Shown piece by piece: positions 27,401 to 34,493 of a stretch of 52,474 bases of DNA. The translations under genes were made by a program, and so were the position numbers. Each line of letters opens with the position of its first letter. Within the stretch, counting starts at the first letter, position 1. Under the pieces are notes generated by a model that saw only the letters and a list, made by a program, of their open reading frames with translations, had not been told where the DNA came from and did no database searches. Origin of the DNA: an uncultured Verrucomicrobiota bacterium (GTDB taxonomy: Bacteria; Verrucomicrobiota; Kiritimatiellia; RFP12; UBA1067); NCBI GenBank assembly GCA_946610035.1, contig CAMOCC010000011.1, positions 1 to 52,474 on the forward strand, written 5' to 3'.

Positions 27401-28203
27401 TTCACGGCGTCGAGCGAGCCGCGCTTAACCGAGACGAGTTGAGGCCTGACCGGATGCGCCACCTTGCCGTCCTTCGTGCGAGGTAGAATCTCGAGCTTGC
27501 GGCTCTCGTAGGAAAGCGTCGTCGTCACGCCGCCTGCCATGACCGACTTGGCGAGCGCGCCGTCGTAGGCTATGGAGACGAACGCCGTGCCGTCCTGCGA
27601 GACGGCGGCGAGGCGTCCGTCGGCGTCGTAGGAAAAGTCTGCCGTGCGTCCCGTTGGGGCTGTGATCTTCGACAGCCTGCCGCGAGAGTACGAGAACGTC
27701 CAGCCGACAAGGGAACGCTTGCCTTTTACAATCCAGTTGCCGTCCACCTCGGGGTTGCCAGTGGCGACGTCCGCCTCCCACTCGGAGTACGGCGCGAAGT
27801 AGCCGCGGCCCTTCTTCGCCTCTTCGACGACATCAATCTTGACGGCGTCCTTCGGCGTCTTCTCGTTCTTCGGGAAGAACTTCACCCTCTCGCCCCAGGG
27901 AGAGGTCCAGAGCATTCCGTCCTTGTCCCAGACGGCGGAAGACTCGAGCTGCGGCGAGCGCCACGCGAAGCCGAACACGCCAGTCTTCTCTGAAGAAGAC
28001 TCGTAGACGAGCTCGACGGGCATCGTCAGCTCAGGCGACATGCGCGCAACGCCGAGGATGCGGCTTTCGACGTAGCCCGCGTCGGTGAGCGATGCGCGGC
28101 CCGCGAGAAGCGGGCGGTTGGAGAAGTCGACGCGCTCGGCGGCGACGGAAGCAAAACTCGCTAATGCGGCGAGTAGGAATGCTGCGATTGTCTTCGTTTT
28201 CAT
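24439..28203 (-). CDS. RHS/YD-repeat secreted protein (RHS1)
   Basis: A 1254-residue exported protein. A signal peptide (IAAFLLAALASFASVAA) and a ~150-residue N-terminal domain precede a long array of YD repeats (forms such as YDAFGK, YDALGRRTSV, YEYDRKGQLLAV), which fold into a hollow shell. The RHS closing region is YRAGLAKWQSADPMGYPDG followed by NNAATVNVDVFG. After it comes a ~170-residue tip (24442-24951) that matches neither RHS2 nor RHS3 and is AT-richer. A palindromic repeat (25620-25638) adds the residues SGRAGAPRTP in frame. The promoter is one of two near-identical copies in the window. Toxicity of the tip is not proven. Confidence 0.9.
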   Translation of the reverse strand: MKTKTIAAFLLAALASFASVAAERVDFSNRPLLAGRASLTDAGYVESRILGVARMSPELTMPVELVYESSSEKTGVFGFAWRSPQLESSAVWDKDGMLWTSPWGERVKFFPKNEKTPKDAVKIDVVEEAKKGRGYFAPYSEWEADVATGNPEVDGNWIVKGKRSLVGWTFSYSRGRLSKITAPTGRTADFSYDADGRLAAVSQDGTAFVSIAYDGALAKSVMAGGVTTTLSYESRKLEILPRTKDGKVAHPVRPQLVSVKRGSLDAVKFGYNGNYLASISQGAMRENIAFEKIDRTARITGDENFAYSYENGVSLRDKANRTAHYSYDGKNGVFSVSDFTGKKATIYYFMRYDVAYLGKVRKIVDGEEKDLVSYRYDAKSGNVTRVRDRFGNDRDFEYDAEGRLARASRRARGERTVEPVAAFSYAKGREPVAVSLLNADGTAALTTRISRDRQGNVTSVDDGRGKAEVSYNKSGFPVSVKDPLGNITKICYNTFNAPESVTDANGIVTKYAYNDAGLVTRMERLDGSETLTSLVVSYDGAGRPVSYTDQDGLSKSFERDAFGKVLKERFPDGSECAYSYDALGRRTSVIDENGHEIRFGWGRFGLESRTTAAGQLTDYVRDDLGLVKEVVSKWNGSEDRRISSEYDEFGRLTYADYGNGEIERFAYDKWNRLAKHTRGKTEETYKYDHFGRLVEKKEGGLTTTYTYDAYGNRLSRVTKNRKGEVVSKENRTYDKFGRLAETAAGFGAKVTYAYDSKGRLSRQVVDGSPIEYEYTKYGQLAGKHLGGKLNPDASVTYEYSKSGQIVARTANGVRQTYEYDRKGQLLAVKDAGGNAVERYAYDKAGNMLKKQILRSGRAGAPRTPQSDDYITTTFAFDAANQLVSSTTDGVTTRYGYDAAGRMVREGSKTYRYGYLDKVLSVTDGDTTRTFTYHADGQLASATYLGGTRSVASETESFLWDGLALIQRGDEQFINEPHVGGGNPVASSKGTSYFNDALGTTVGSKSNGKYSAAALTAFGEGSDADKAFFTGKPMVEGLGHAFWMRNYRAGLAKWQSADPMGYPDGWNQLAYCNNAATVNVDVFGAKTAKGGMSWNEHEVEVIVGRAPGWTLSHQVYIVEKKWVSDRFDVTIPYVGLDNGGVADIAVGQITGQWSLYNTLDDPDRDGMATSAGWSFLFIRSGRSYFATYGAPDVWRSEDKRSVKYTYTFTVYTCEYVGADIPLPSGFSVSTGWQTDLPGLTKLGSFKVSLSHSIKE
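25620..25638 (-). repeat. GGTAGG-led palindromic repeat inside RHS1
   Basis: Minus strand GGTAG then GGCGGGCGCCCCGC, a 5-bp GCGGG/CCCGC stem. It interrupts an otherwise regular YD repeat in frame. Confidence 0.65.
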
Positions 28204-28213
28204 ATCGCAAAGT

Positions 28214-28271
28214 ATTCTACCATATTCATCCGCCGCTGTGTCAAACTATTTGTTTACAATTTCGTAAAGTT
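28214..28271 (-). promoter_or_regulatory. RHS1 promoter, copy A of a duplicated promoter
   Basis: Contains -35 TTGACA (28239-28244) and extended -10 TGGTAGAAT (28214-28222), 19-base spacer, with the RHS1 ATG 10 bases past the -10. The 58-base block matches 44991-45048 with a single mismatch, including the distance to the start codon. Confidence 0.85.
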
Positions 28272-28293
28272 GGCAGAGTGAAAAATTAAGAAG

Positions 28294-28322
28294 AAATTAT
28301 TTTCAAATCATCTTGAAATCAT
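28294..28322 (+). promoter_or_regulatory. Triple 11-bp direct-repeat operator, copy A
   Basis: AAATTAT, AAATCAT and AAATCAT begin at 28294, 28305 and 28316, exactly one DNA turn apart, and end 10 bases before the -10 box of the winged-helix gene. Seven-base half-sites with 4-base spacers placed over the -35 region are the arrangement bound by PhoB/OmpR-type activators. Confidence 0.75.
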
Positions 28323-28329
28323 TTTCGTT

Positions 28330-28338
28330 TGATACAAT
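28330..28338 (+). promoter_or_regulatory. Extended -10 of the winged-helix regulator gene
   Basis: TGATACAAT on the plus strand, 7 bases before ATG 28346. It has no -35 box; the AAATCAT repeats occupy that place. Confidence 0.7.
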
Positions 28339-28345
28339 ACTAAGC

Positions 28346-28681
28346 ATGAAAACGGGACAGACTTCTAAACGGCAAGAGCATAAATTGAAATGCATCGCCA
28401 TCGGCGATCTTGAGTACGACCCTCAGCATCAGTGTCTGCTGCATGACGGGCTATTGGCTAATTTGACGCTCTGCGAATCGAAGATTGTCGCCTATCTGTT
28501 CAGCAACGATCGCCGCAACGTTTCCGCACACGAGCTGCTGAGCTTTGCACTCGGATGCAAACCACAACAAAAGACTACAGCCGCCGAAAGACACATCTGC
28601 ACCGTCAGAAAGAAGATCGCAGCAATCGGTGCGACAACGACAATCAGGACTATCCGCTATCAAGGATATTTCATAGGCTAG
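28346..28681 (+). CDS. Stand-alone OmpR/PhoB-type winged-helix DNA-binding protein
   Basis: A 111-residue protein that is only a DNA-binding domain, with no receiver domain. It shows the full OmpR-type pattern: GDLEYDPQHQCLLHDGLL (beta strands), LTLCESKIVAYLFSN, VSAHELLSFALG, the recognition helix TTAAERHICTVRKKIAAIG and the wing IRTIRYQGYFIG. ATG 28346 follows the -10 by 7 bases, so the mRNA is probably leaderless. Its own promoter carries three AAATYAT repeats, so autoregulation is likely, and the same repeats sit before the 45159 operon. Activity may depend on protein level or a ligand, since there is no phosphorylation site. Its end overlaps the convergent gene by 11 bases. Confidence 0.88.
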   Translation: MKTGQTSKRQEHKLKCIAIGDLEYDPQHQCLLHDGLLANLTLCESKIVAYLFSNDRRNVSAHELLSFALGCKPQQKTTAAERHICTVRKKIAAIGATTTIRTIRYQGYFIG

Positions 28682-29192
28682 AATTTACCATGCGCTGTAT
28701 CCACAGCCACGACAGCGTACTTTGAGATGACGAAACAACCGGCGACCTAGTAGCATTCCCAAGTCGCGTAAACAGGGACAGGTAGCGATCTTCGGCAGCC
28801 AAACCGTATGGCGTATCACCTCTCTTAAGTCTCTGAGCCATGATGCTGTATCTCCCCGCGATCACCCAATCTGAATCAAGCATGTTGGCACGGCAATCCA
28901 CGACAGGTAGCTTCGCCGGCATTCGGTCGAAAGCAATGGCCGACACAAACTGGCGGTCAAGTCCGTCAAGGCGAGAGAGATCGTCCACATGGAACACCAG
29001 TGATTCGGCAGGACCAACATTCTCGCGAACAAGACGGACGGCATCATTCAGCTCGTCTGCGACGCGCGACGGCGAGTTGCAGGAGGCCACGATCTTTTCG
29101 GGGGTGATCATGCTGCCAACCCGCCACACGGCGAACGTGAAAATCGCCAACGCGGCTATGTTAGCCGACAATTTCAGGCACCGGCCGTTCAT
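28671..29192 (-). CDS. Small membrane-anchored protein in the RHS2 unit, unknown function
   Basis: I do not recognise this 173-residue protein. It has one N-terminal hydrophobic segment (LSANIAALAIFTFAVWRVG), then a soluble part with LVFHVDDLSRLDGLDRQF and a run about orientation of acidic and basic residues without clear motifs. Its ATG overlaps the upstream lipoprotein gene's stop by 4 bases, so translation is coupled. It is AT-richer than the core genome, matching the rest of the RHS2 tail. A second immunity-type gene for RHS2 is one possibility. Confidence 0.65.
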   Translation of the reverse strand: MNGRCLKLSANIAALAIFTFAVWRVGSMITPEKIVASCNSPSRVADELNDAVRLVRENVGPAESLVFHVDDLSRLDGLDRQFVSAIAFDRMPAKLPVVDCRANMLDSDWVIAGRYSIMAQRLKRGDTPYGLAAEDRYLSLFTRLGNATRSPVVSSSQSTLSWLWIQRMVNSSL

Positions 29193-30079
29193 TGTTTGCT
29201 GCGTTCAACCAGCATGCGGCCTATCTCGGTTTTGAAATCATCCAGCCCGCTTATCGGCTCGAACAGCTCGGGATGGCGTTTGCAGAGCTCCGGATACTTC
29301 GAGACCTTGCCGTCCCGGTGCCAGAGCCAATAAACGATTTCGGAAATTTCACGCCCGCCCAGTACAACATCCCCAAGATAAAGCTGGCTATCCCATTCTC
29401 TCTTAGCAATGGCACACAACTGTCCTTCGTCCTCTGATAACGATAGTTTGCCCTTTAAGGCTTTTTCTGCACACTTATAATCAACGCTAAACGCCCCGCC
29501 GTCGCAGGTCTTGAATACGCGATTAGAGAATGCGCCAGCGTAATAATCACGATTTGAATCTTTCGACAGAAACTTCGTGAGCGAAGTGCTTACTCGTCCG
29601 CCTGGAATCAATTCAATGGCATCATAACGACTTTCAATAATACTTCTTTGCGGCGTCATAAAAAAGATTCTGCACATACCGAGTGAAAATGATGCTGAAC
29701 CACAGTAATTGATTGTGTCGTCATTCATGTCAAGTTTCGAATGACGATCTGATTCGTAGAAAAAAAGCAAATTCTGATCTAAAGAAGGAATTGGTATGCC
29801 ATCAGCCCAACGCGAGTCAATCATGCTTTCCGCCGCAACCAATCCAAAACGCCAAAATTGCGGCAAAATGTGATTTTGTCTGCTAAATGTCAATTTCTTT
29901 GAATCAAACAATATTGCAAAGGTGACATTCTGACAATAGTTTTGAATCGACTGTACTACAGACTCTTTTATCGAGCTATCGGTCATGCGAAAAGCCACGA
30001 CAGCCTGTGCATCGACGGCACAACCACTTATTAAACAGAAGGACAACGTCAGAGCCGACATTTTACCTAAAAGCTTCAT
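29189..30079 (-). CDS. Putative lipoprotein downstream of RHS2 (candidate immunity protein)
   Basis: A 296-residue protein of unknown family. From ATG 30079 it begins with a lipoprotein signal ending LTLSFCLISGC, so it should be anchored in a membrane after export. The mature part has several cysteines (NYCQN, NYCGSA, GMCRIF, KTCDGG, DYKCAEK, QLCAIA), which suggests disulfides. An upstream start at 30163 is possible but would lie deep inside RHS2. The gene starts 17 bases before RHS2 ends and overlaps the next gene by 4 bases. Export plus position fits protection against a periplasmic or surface-delivered tip; this is inference. Confidence 0.7.
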   Translation of the reverse strand: MKLLGKMSALTLSFCLISGCAVDAQAVVAFRMTDSSIKESVVQSIQNYCQNVTFAILFDSKKLTFSRQNHILPQFWRFGLVAAESMIDSRWADGIPIPSLDQNLLFFYESDRHSKLDMNDDTINYCGSASFSLGMCRIFFMTPQRSIIESRYDAIELIPGGRVSTSLTKFLSKDSNRDYYAGAFSNRVFKTCDGGAFSVDYKCAEKALKGKLSLSEDEGQLCAIAKREWDSQLYLGDVVLGGREISEIVYWLWHRDGKVSKYPELCKRHPELFEPISGLDDFKTEIGRMLVERSKQ

Positions 30080-31826
30080 GTTTTGCTCCAAATTGAGGGG
30101 CTTTAATATGGGATTGCTTATAATAAAAACAATGATACCGACCATAAGCGTTAAACTTGGCATTTTCCTTTGCCTTGAGTTCGCGATAAAGGCTTCTTGT
30201 ATTCCACAATTTTGTCGAAGTGTTACCTTCCTTTACTGTCTCATATTCGACATTTACGTACTTAGAAATTGCCTTTTCCTTCGGTGTTTCTTTGAAATAT
30301 GACGGCACCAAATCTGCAAAGCTAGGAGAGCTTACAAGCCCAAGAAGGTCAAATTTAGATATCGGGGAGTTGGAGACATATCCGTACAAACCAGGTTGAT
30401 ACTTTTCTGCGGCACGATCTCGTGAAAGCCATAAGGCCGAATGTGAATTATAATGCCGATGATTAAAATAAATCAAACTGATGTCATCATCACTATACTC
30501 ACTTGAAAATCGCCACGGATTCTTTTCAGCGATTGAACCAATTGCAACGCGCTCATAGCCAAACGCACCATATTCATAATGTGTAACGCATTCCTCATAC
30601 CCATTCACCGACTCACTTATGTTCTTGTTTCCATCATGCGTGTAGTAGACTGAAGGCGCGTTGGAGTAGATAAACACAAGCGGCCTTGTCGCAATTGGCT
30701 CTGTCGGATCCCAGATGAAGCTGTCGGCTGCAATCGTTCCGTCGATTTGCTCTCTATGTCGAGCTATAGAGACATAGTTGTCGTAGGTGAAGGCTTTGCT
30801 GGCATTGGTTGTGGCACCATGGGTTTCGAGATGTTGCACGCGCCTGCCCATTCTGTCGAACGACATGACGATATTAGTGACGCCATTGGACCAGAATATC
30901 GGACGGTTCTCTCCGTTGTAGGTGACAGACCATACGCCGGTTGCAGTCTTGACGAGAGTCTGGTTGCCGTCATCGTCGAACTGAGGAGTGAAGGCCTCAC
31001 GCGGAGACGCGGAGAACGCGGAGTTGGAGATGGAAGTGTATTGGTTTAGGTTGTTGGCCGCATATGCGGACGAGACAAGCTCATCCCTCCCGGCGTCAAT
31101 CTCCGAAGACGTGATGCGATTACCGATGTCGTCGTATTCGTAAGCAAAGTCATTCTCCGCGCCCTCCGCGGCTCCGCGTGAGAATACCAACTCGCCGCGG
31201 GCATTGTAGCCATACACGTCTGTACGGTTCTCAGACATCGCAGAACCCGAACGCGCAATTTGAATGCGACGACCAGCGGCGTCGTAGGCGTAGTCATACT
31301 GCGAGATTGTATTGGACGGAAACGCATTCTGGACTTGTAAAAGTTGGCCGTTGGCATCGTATGCACAAGATGCCGTGAGCCCGTTGGGGTATGCAAGCGA
31401 CGATTTAAGGTCGCTTCCAGGCAGATACGACCACACGAACGGCGTATCGCTGCCGTCGGCAAGCATCGACGCGAGGCGGCCGGTGGCGGGGTCATAAGAG
31501 AGGGTGGACTGGCGACTCGGCGGGCAGAGGGCTGCCCGCCCTACCGTGCTGTCCAAGCTGTAGCCGAGAGAGCGGCCGAAGGAATCCCAGTGACGGATGA
31601 TGGTGTTCGTGCCCGCAACGCCGATAACCGTTTCGTTGGTGAGCCGATCAAGGTCGTCGTAGGCGTATGATTTCTGGGACGACTGGGACATCTGGGACGG
31701 ATGGGACGGATCTCCCAGCGCATGGGAACGCAAGACGATTCGCCCTGCGGCGTCGTATTCGTACCCGAAGCCGCCGCGCGTCGCGCCGCTTGTTGTGCGC
31801 CATGATATGTTTGTCACCAGATCCAT
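30063..31826 (-). CDS. RHS/YD-repeat protein lacking N-terminal region and signal peptide (RHS2)
   Basis: A 587-residue protein that begins directly in YD repeats (GFGYEYDAAGRIVLRS). It resembles the last third of RHS3, sharing LTNETVIGVAGTNTI, YPGSDLKSSLAYPNGLTAS-type stretches, FDDDGNQT and WSNGV. It closes with WLSRDRAAEKYQPGLYGYVS and FDLLGLV, then a unique 90-residue tip (30066-30335). I choose ATG 31826, since the TGGTAGAAT box at 31841-31849 lies just before it; ATG 31850 would fall in the box. With no signal peptide it cannot be exported by Sec as it stands. It is probably a truncated copy or a store of an alternative tip. Confidence 0.8.
   Translation of the reverse strand: MDLVTNISWRTTSGATRGGFGYEYDAAGRIVLRSHALGDPSHPSQMSQSSQKSYAYDDLDRLTNETVIGVAGTNTIIRHWDSFGRSLGYSLDSTVGRAALCPPSRQSTLSYDPATGRLASMLADGSDTPFVWSYLPGSDLKSSLAYPNGLTASCAYDANGQLLQVQNAFPSNTISQYDYAYDAAGRRIQIARSGSAMSENRTDVYGYNARGELVFSRGAAEGAENDFAYEYDDIGNRITSSEIDAGRDELVSSAYAANNLNQYTSISNSAFSASPREAFTPQFDDDGNQTLVKTATGVWSVTYNGENRPIFWSNGVTNIVMSFDRMGRRVQHLETHGATTNASKAFTYDNYVSIARHREQIDGTIAADSFIWDPTEPIATRPLVFIYSNAPSVYYTHDGNKNISESVNGYEECVTHYEYGAFGYERVAIGSIAEKNPWRFSSEYSDDDISLIYFNHRHYNSHSALWLSRDRAAEKYQPGLYGYVSNSPISKFDLLGLVSSPSFADLVPSYFKETPKEKAISKYVNVEYETVKEGNTSTKLWNTRSLYRELKAKENAKFNAYGRYHCFYYKQSHIKAPQFGAKHEAFR
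31519..31545 (-). repeat. GGTAG-led palindromic repeat inside RHS2
   Basis: Minus strand GGTAG followed by a 9-bp perfect stem GGCGGGCAG/CTGCCCGCC around CCCT. It adds about 11 residues (TVGRAALCPPS) that are absent from the matching place in RHS3. Confidence 0.8.
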
Positions 31827-31840
31827 GATGTCGTGCATAT

Positions 31841-31849
31841 ATTCTACCA
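31841..31849 (-). promoter_or_regulatory. Extended -10 promoter of RHS2
   Basis: TGGTAGAAT, the same nine bases as in the RHS1 and PA14-gene promoters, but without the surrounding 58-bp block. Confidence 0.5.
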
Positions 31850-31867
31850 TAAATCCGATTCCGTTTG

Positions 31868-32980
31868 CTATCTAGCGAGCAGCACACCATATATGATCAA
31901 CACACCCAACACCGCGAACATGACGCCGAGCGCGACCTTGGCGGGGATGACGTTGCGCGACGACCACTTCGCCATCTGGAAGGCGTCCGTCGTCTTCGAG
32001 GCGAGGACGAACACGGCGACAAGCGGAGAGACGAACGCGAGGTTGTAGAGGGCGAGCAGCGCAAAGGAACGCCACGCGCCCGGCTCGCGGGATATGAGCG
32101 CGAGGACGGGAACATAAACCTGTCCGGTGCAGAGCGCGTCGAGAAGCGTCACGAGGAACGCGCAGCCAAAGCCCGCGAGGGCGACAGCCGGACCGCTCAA
32201 GCTCTCCATCGCAATCTTACGTATCAGCACCTTCACCCCCTCCGGCAGCTTCAATGTCACGACGGAGAAGACGGGTATTTTGCGGAAGCGCAGCGCATCG
32301 CGGAAACTCAGGAACGACAGTACGAAAAGCGAGAGCGCAAGAAGCGTCATCACAATATCGTGGACGACGCGGAGCCCTTCCAGCGCCTTAAGTGCCTGCA
32401 TAAGTCCGAGGCCCATCAGCATGTAGGTGACGAACGTGCCGACGCAGAACGCGAGTCCTCCGATGATGCGCGCGCGGCGCTTGCGGCCTCCGATGGCGAG
32501 TATTCCGGCGAGCGAGATCATGATCGCGAAGGAGCAGGGGTTGAATCCGTCGACGATTCCAGCGAGGAGGACGGTCGGAAGCGTCCATCGCGACGCGGCG
32601 GCGGCGGTCTTCGACTCTACGGCGGTGCCGGTAACGGGAATGTTGATTACCGGACTTTCAGGATCGTCGCAGAGAATCTGGACGTGCTTAGAGAATTCGC
32701 CCGGGAGCATGGCCTTAAGCGAGACCGAGAGAGTTGCAGAAGACGACGGCTCGATGCGCATCGAGGAAAGCGATGCTTCAGCACCGCAGCAGCCCTTCAC
32801 CTGCGAGACGGTGACGGGAGACGGCGAGGCGTTGCGCAGCTCGATGGACTTCGACGCGACCTCGCCTGCGGCTATCTCGCCGAACGCCACGCCTTCAGGT
32901 GGGATGGTGAGCCGCGTGGCAGATAGTGCCGAGATGAATGGGGAACAACATAAACAAATGAAAACAACTTTTCTTTTCAT
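31868..32980 (-). CDS. DUF1573-like domain fused to a CcdA/DsbD-type electron-transfer membrane domain
   Basis: A 370-residue membrane protein. After a signal peptide comes an Ig-like DUF1573-type domain (residues ~25-115) containing VKGCCGAEASL and ILCDDPESPVINIPVTG. Six to eight transmembrane helices follow, with the two CcdA/DsbD cysteines: one in VDGFNPCSFAIMISLAGIL and one in LLDALCTGQVYVPVLAL. CcdA-type domains carry reducing power from cytoplasmic thioredoxin across the membrane. In this neighbourhood, rich in cysteine-containing exported proteins, it could keep disulfides in order, though ordinary redox housekeeping is equally possible. The gene ends 19 bases before the RHS2 promoter. 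Confidence 0.85.
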   Translation of the reverse strand: MKRKVVFICLCCSPFISALSATRLTIPPEGVAFGEIAAGEVASKSIELRNASPSPVTVSQVKGCCGAEASLSSMRIEPSSSATLSVSLKAMLPGEFSKHVQILCDDPESPVINIPVTGTAVESKTAAAASRWTLPTVLLAGIVDGFNPCSFAIMISLAGILAIGGRKRRARIIGGLAFCVGTFVTYMLMGLGLMQALKALEGLRVVHDIVMTLLALSLFVLSFLSFRDALRFRKIPVFSVVTLKLPEGVKVLIRKIAMESLSGPAVALAGFGCAFLVTLLDALCTGQVYVPVLALISREPGAWRSFALLALYNLAFVSPLVAVFVLASKTTDAFQMAKWSSRNVIPAKVALGVMFAVLGVLIIYGVLLAR

Positions 32981-32994
32981 GTTTTTACTTTAGC

Positions 32995-33020
32995 CGTAGA
33001 ACGTGTAGATCATGTAGAAC
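32995..33020. repeat. CGTGTAGAA short direct-repeat element, second copy
   Basis: CGTAGAA, CGTGTAGAT, CATGTAGAAC in the gap between the HEAT-repeat gene and the CcdA-fusion gene; same type as 22483-22511. Confidence 0.6.
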
Positions 33021-33070
33021 TTTTGAGAAACTCCGACGGTTGAAAAAATTGGCTCCGTTACCACTTCGCC

Positions 33071-34327
33071 TTAGCTCCGCGTCGCGAAACCGCGATTATT
33101 GCCTCCTACTATGTTTTCTTTATCTGGGGGCGCTGCCCCCAGACCCCCAAAGCTGTCGCTGCGAATTTCATGCGGCTGAACAGCGCGAAGCAGAGGGCGC
33201 AACGTTAGTGAAGCCCCTTTGCCAGCCGTCGGAGTTCCAATATCCTCCCTCTCCCTTATCCGCTTTATCGCCGCCTCGACCGCGGCAGAGCGTCGTGCGT
33301 CGCCCTTGAAGCGCTCTATAAGCGCAATGTCATCCGCGTTGCCGAGAAGCCCGATGGAGCCGATGCAGACCGTGTCGAGAACCGCGTCGCGCTTTTCACC
33401 GGAGAGCGTGTCGCGCAAAACCGGCAGCGCCTCGGAGTATCCTTGCTGCCCTGCGAGCTGTATCGCTGCGATGCGCGCGACGTTGTGGGCGCCAGGCTTG
33501 CAGAGCGCGAGCGTCAGCCGCTTCAGCTCCCCTTCCTGCTCGCGCGTCGCGCGCTTGTCCTCCGCGAGCGAATAGAGCGCAGTCCCTGCGTATGGCTTAG
33601 TCTTCTCGCGTGCCGCCTTCACCAATACTCCGCGCACACGCGCCCGTCTTTCGTCATCCAACTCATTCACGACCGCCCCCAAATGCTGAATACAGTAGTC
33701 GATCACAACCGGCGGATGTATGGTGTTACCCGGTAGGGACGGCGTTCCATCGCCGTCCGTATCACGTGACCGCGCCGGTAGGGTCGCCGTTCCATCGGCG
33801 ACCGCGGCTGGCGATGGAACGCCAGCCCTACATGACCGACCAAACCCTGCAACGGGTCGTCCCTCTATCATCGCCATCAACGTCTCCGCTAATCCTTCCA
33901 CCATCGGCTCCTGACACCGCAACAAATTCATCACGTCATTCTTAAGCGCAGCCACTCGCTCGACCCGCATCGCATCATCCGCCCTGCGCAGATACGCCAT
34001 CAGCGCCGCGACATCGCCCTTCGGCAAATCCCGCCGCCGCGCAATCGACCTGAGCGCGTCATTCCGCGCCTCATATCGTTCCGCCGTAGCCGCGTCCTCG
34101 CCGCACACGATCGCGACGGCACCCGACGCCGCGGCCACCTCGCCATCCGCCACCGGCTCTGGCTTGCGCTCCACCGCCTTTACGCGCACTTCTACGGGAC
34201 GAGGAAACACCGGCACATCCGGCGGCGGCGCAGGTTGCTGTCGGTTGCGCAAGACAGCGGCAACGCCAACCGCGACCGCGATCAGCAGGGCAGTTCCAGA
34301 GACTATTACTATCACTCGCTTTCTCAT
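33071..34327 (-). CDS. Membrane-anchored HEAT-repeat-like protein disrupted in frame by palindromic repeats
   Basis: A 418-residue protein with an N-terminal transmembrane anchor (VIVIVSGTALLIAVAVGVAA) and a proline-rich linker. A helical solenoid follows whose later part looks like HEAT repeats (RIAAIQLAGQQGYSEALPVL, VLDTVCIGSIGLLGNADDI). Three palindromic repeats at 33732-33831 are inserted in frame and encode a low-complexity, glycine/proline-rich stretch of ~40 residues. The last ~30 codons also include a CTGGGGGC/GCCCCCAG hairpin (33124-33142), so the natural C-terminus may be altered. It probably serves as a protein-binding scaffold; I cannot name a partner. Confidence 0.7.
   Translation of the reverse strand: MRKRVIVIVSGTALLIAVAVGVAAVLRNRQQPAPPPDVPVFPRPVEVRVKAVERKPEPVADGEVAAASGAVAIVCGEDAATAERYEARNDALRSIARRRDLPKGDVAALMAYLRRADDAMRVERVAALKNDVMNLLRCQEPMVEGLAETLMAMIEGRPVAGFGRSCRAGVPSPAAVADGTATLPARSRDTDGDGTPSLPGNTIHPPVVIDYCIQHLGAVVNELDDERRARVRGVLVKAAREKTKPYAGTALYSLAEDKRATREQEGELKRLTLALCKPGAHNVARIAAIQLAGQQGYSEALPVLRDTLSGEKRDAVLDTVCIGSIGLLGNADDIALIERFKGDARRSAAVEAAIKRIREREDIGTPTAGKGASLTLRPLLRAVQPHEIRSDSFGGLGAAPPDKENIVGGNNRGFATRS
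33124..33142. repeat. CTGGGGGC palindrome
   Basis: Perfect 8-bp inverted repeat CTGGGGGC/GCCCCCAG with a 3-base loop, inside the 3' end of the HEAT-repeat-like gene. Confidence 0.6.
33732..33831. repeat. Cluster of three TTCCAT-loop palindromic repeats (copies 3-5)
   Basis: Copy 3 (33732-33759) equals copies 1 and 2. Copy 4 (33777-33804) has stem GGTCGCCG/CGGCGACC. Copy 5 (33806-33831) is inverted, with stem GGCTGGCG/CGCCAGCC. All keep the loop TTCCAT and a GTAGG lead, and every stem is perfectly paired despite different sequences. All lie in frame in the HEAT-repeat-like gene. Confidence 0.85.
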
Positions 34328-34493
34328 CTTTCCCTTCTAGCTACAATCCACTTAAGCCAATACCTAACCTATCAATTCTCAACGGACATGCCATTACCTT
34401 TTCAACAGGATCACACATATATGTACCTTCTTTATCATTGTTTGAGGATTCGTCTATCCTCCGATCGTATATAGGCTATACGTTTTATCCTAT

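Noticed and set aside
34341-34418. 25-codon minus-strand frame ending IDRLGIGLSGL, faintly like an RHS core end
   Set aside because: Too short, without a clear ribosome site. The 166-base gap 34328-34493 is AT-rich and I see nothing else supported in it.
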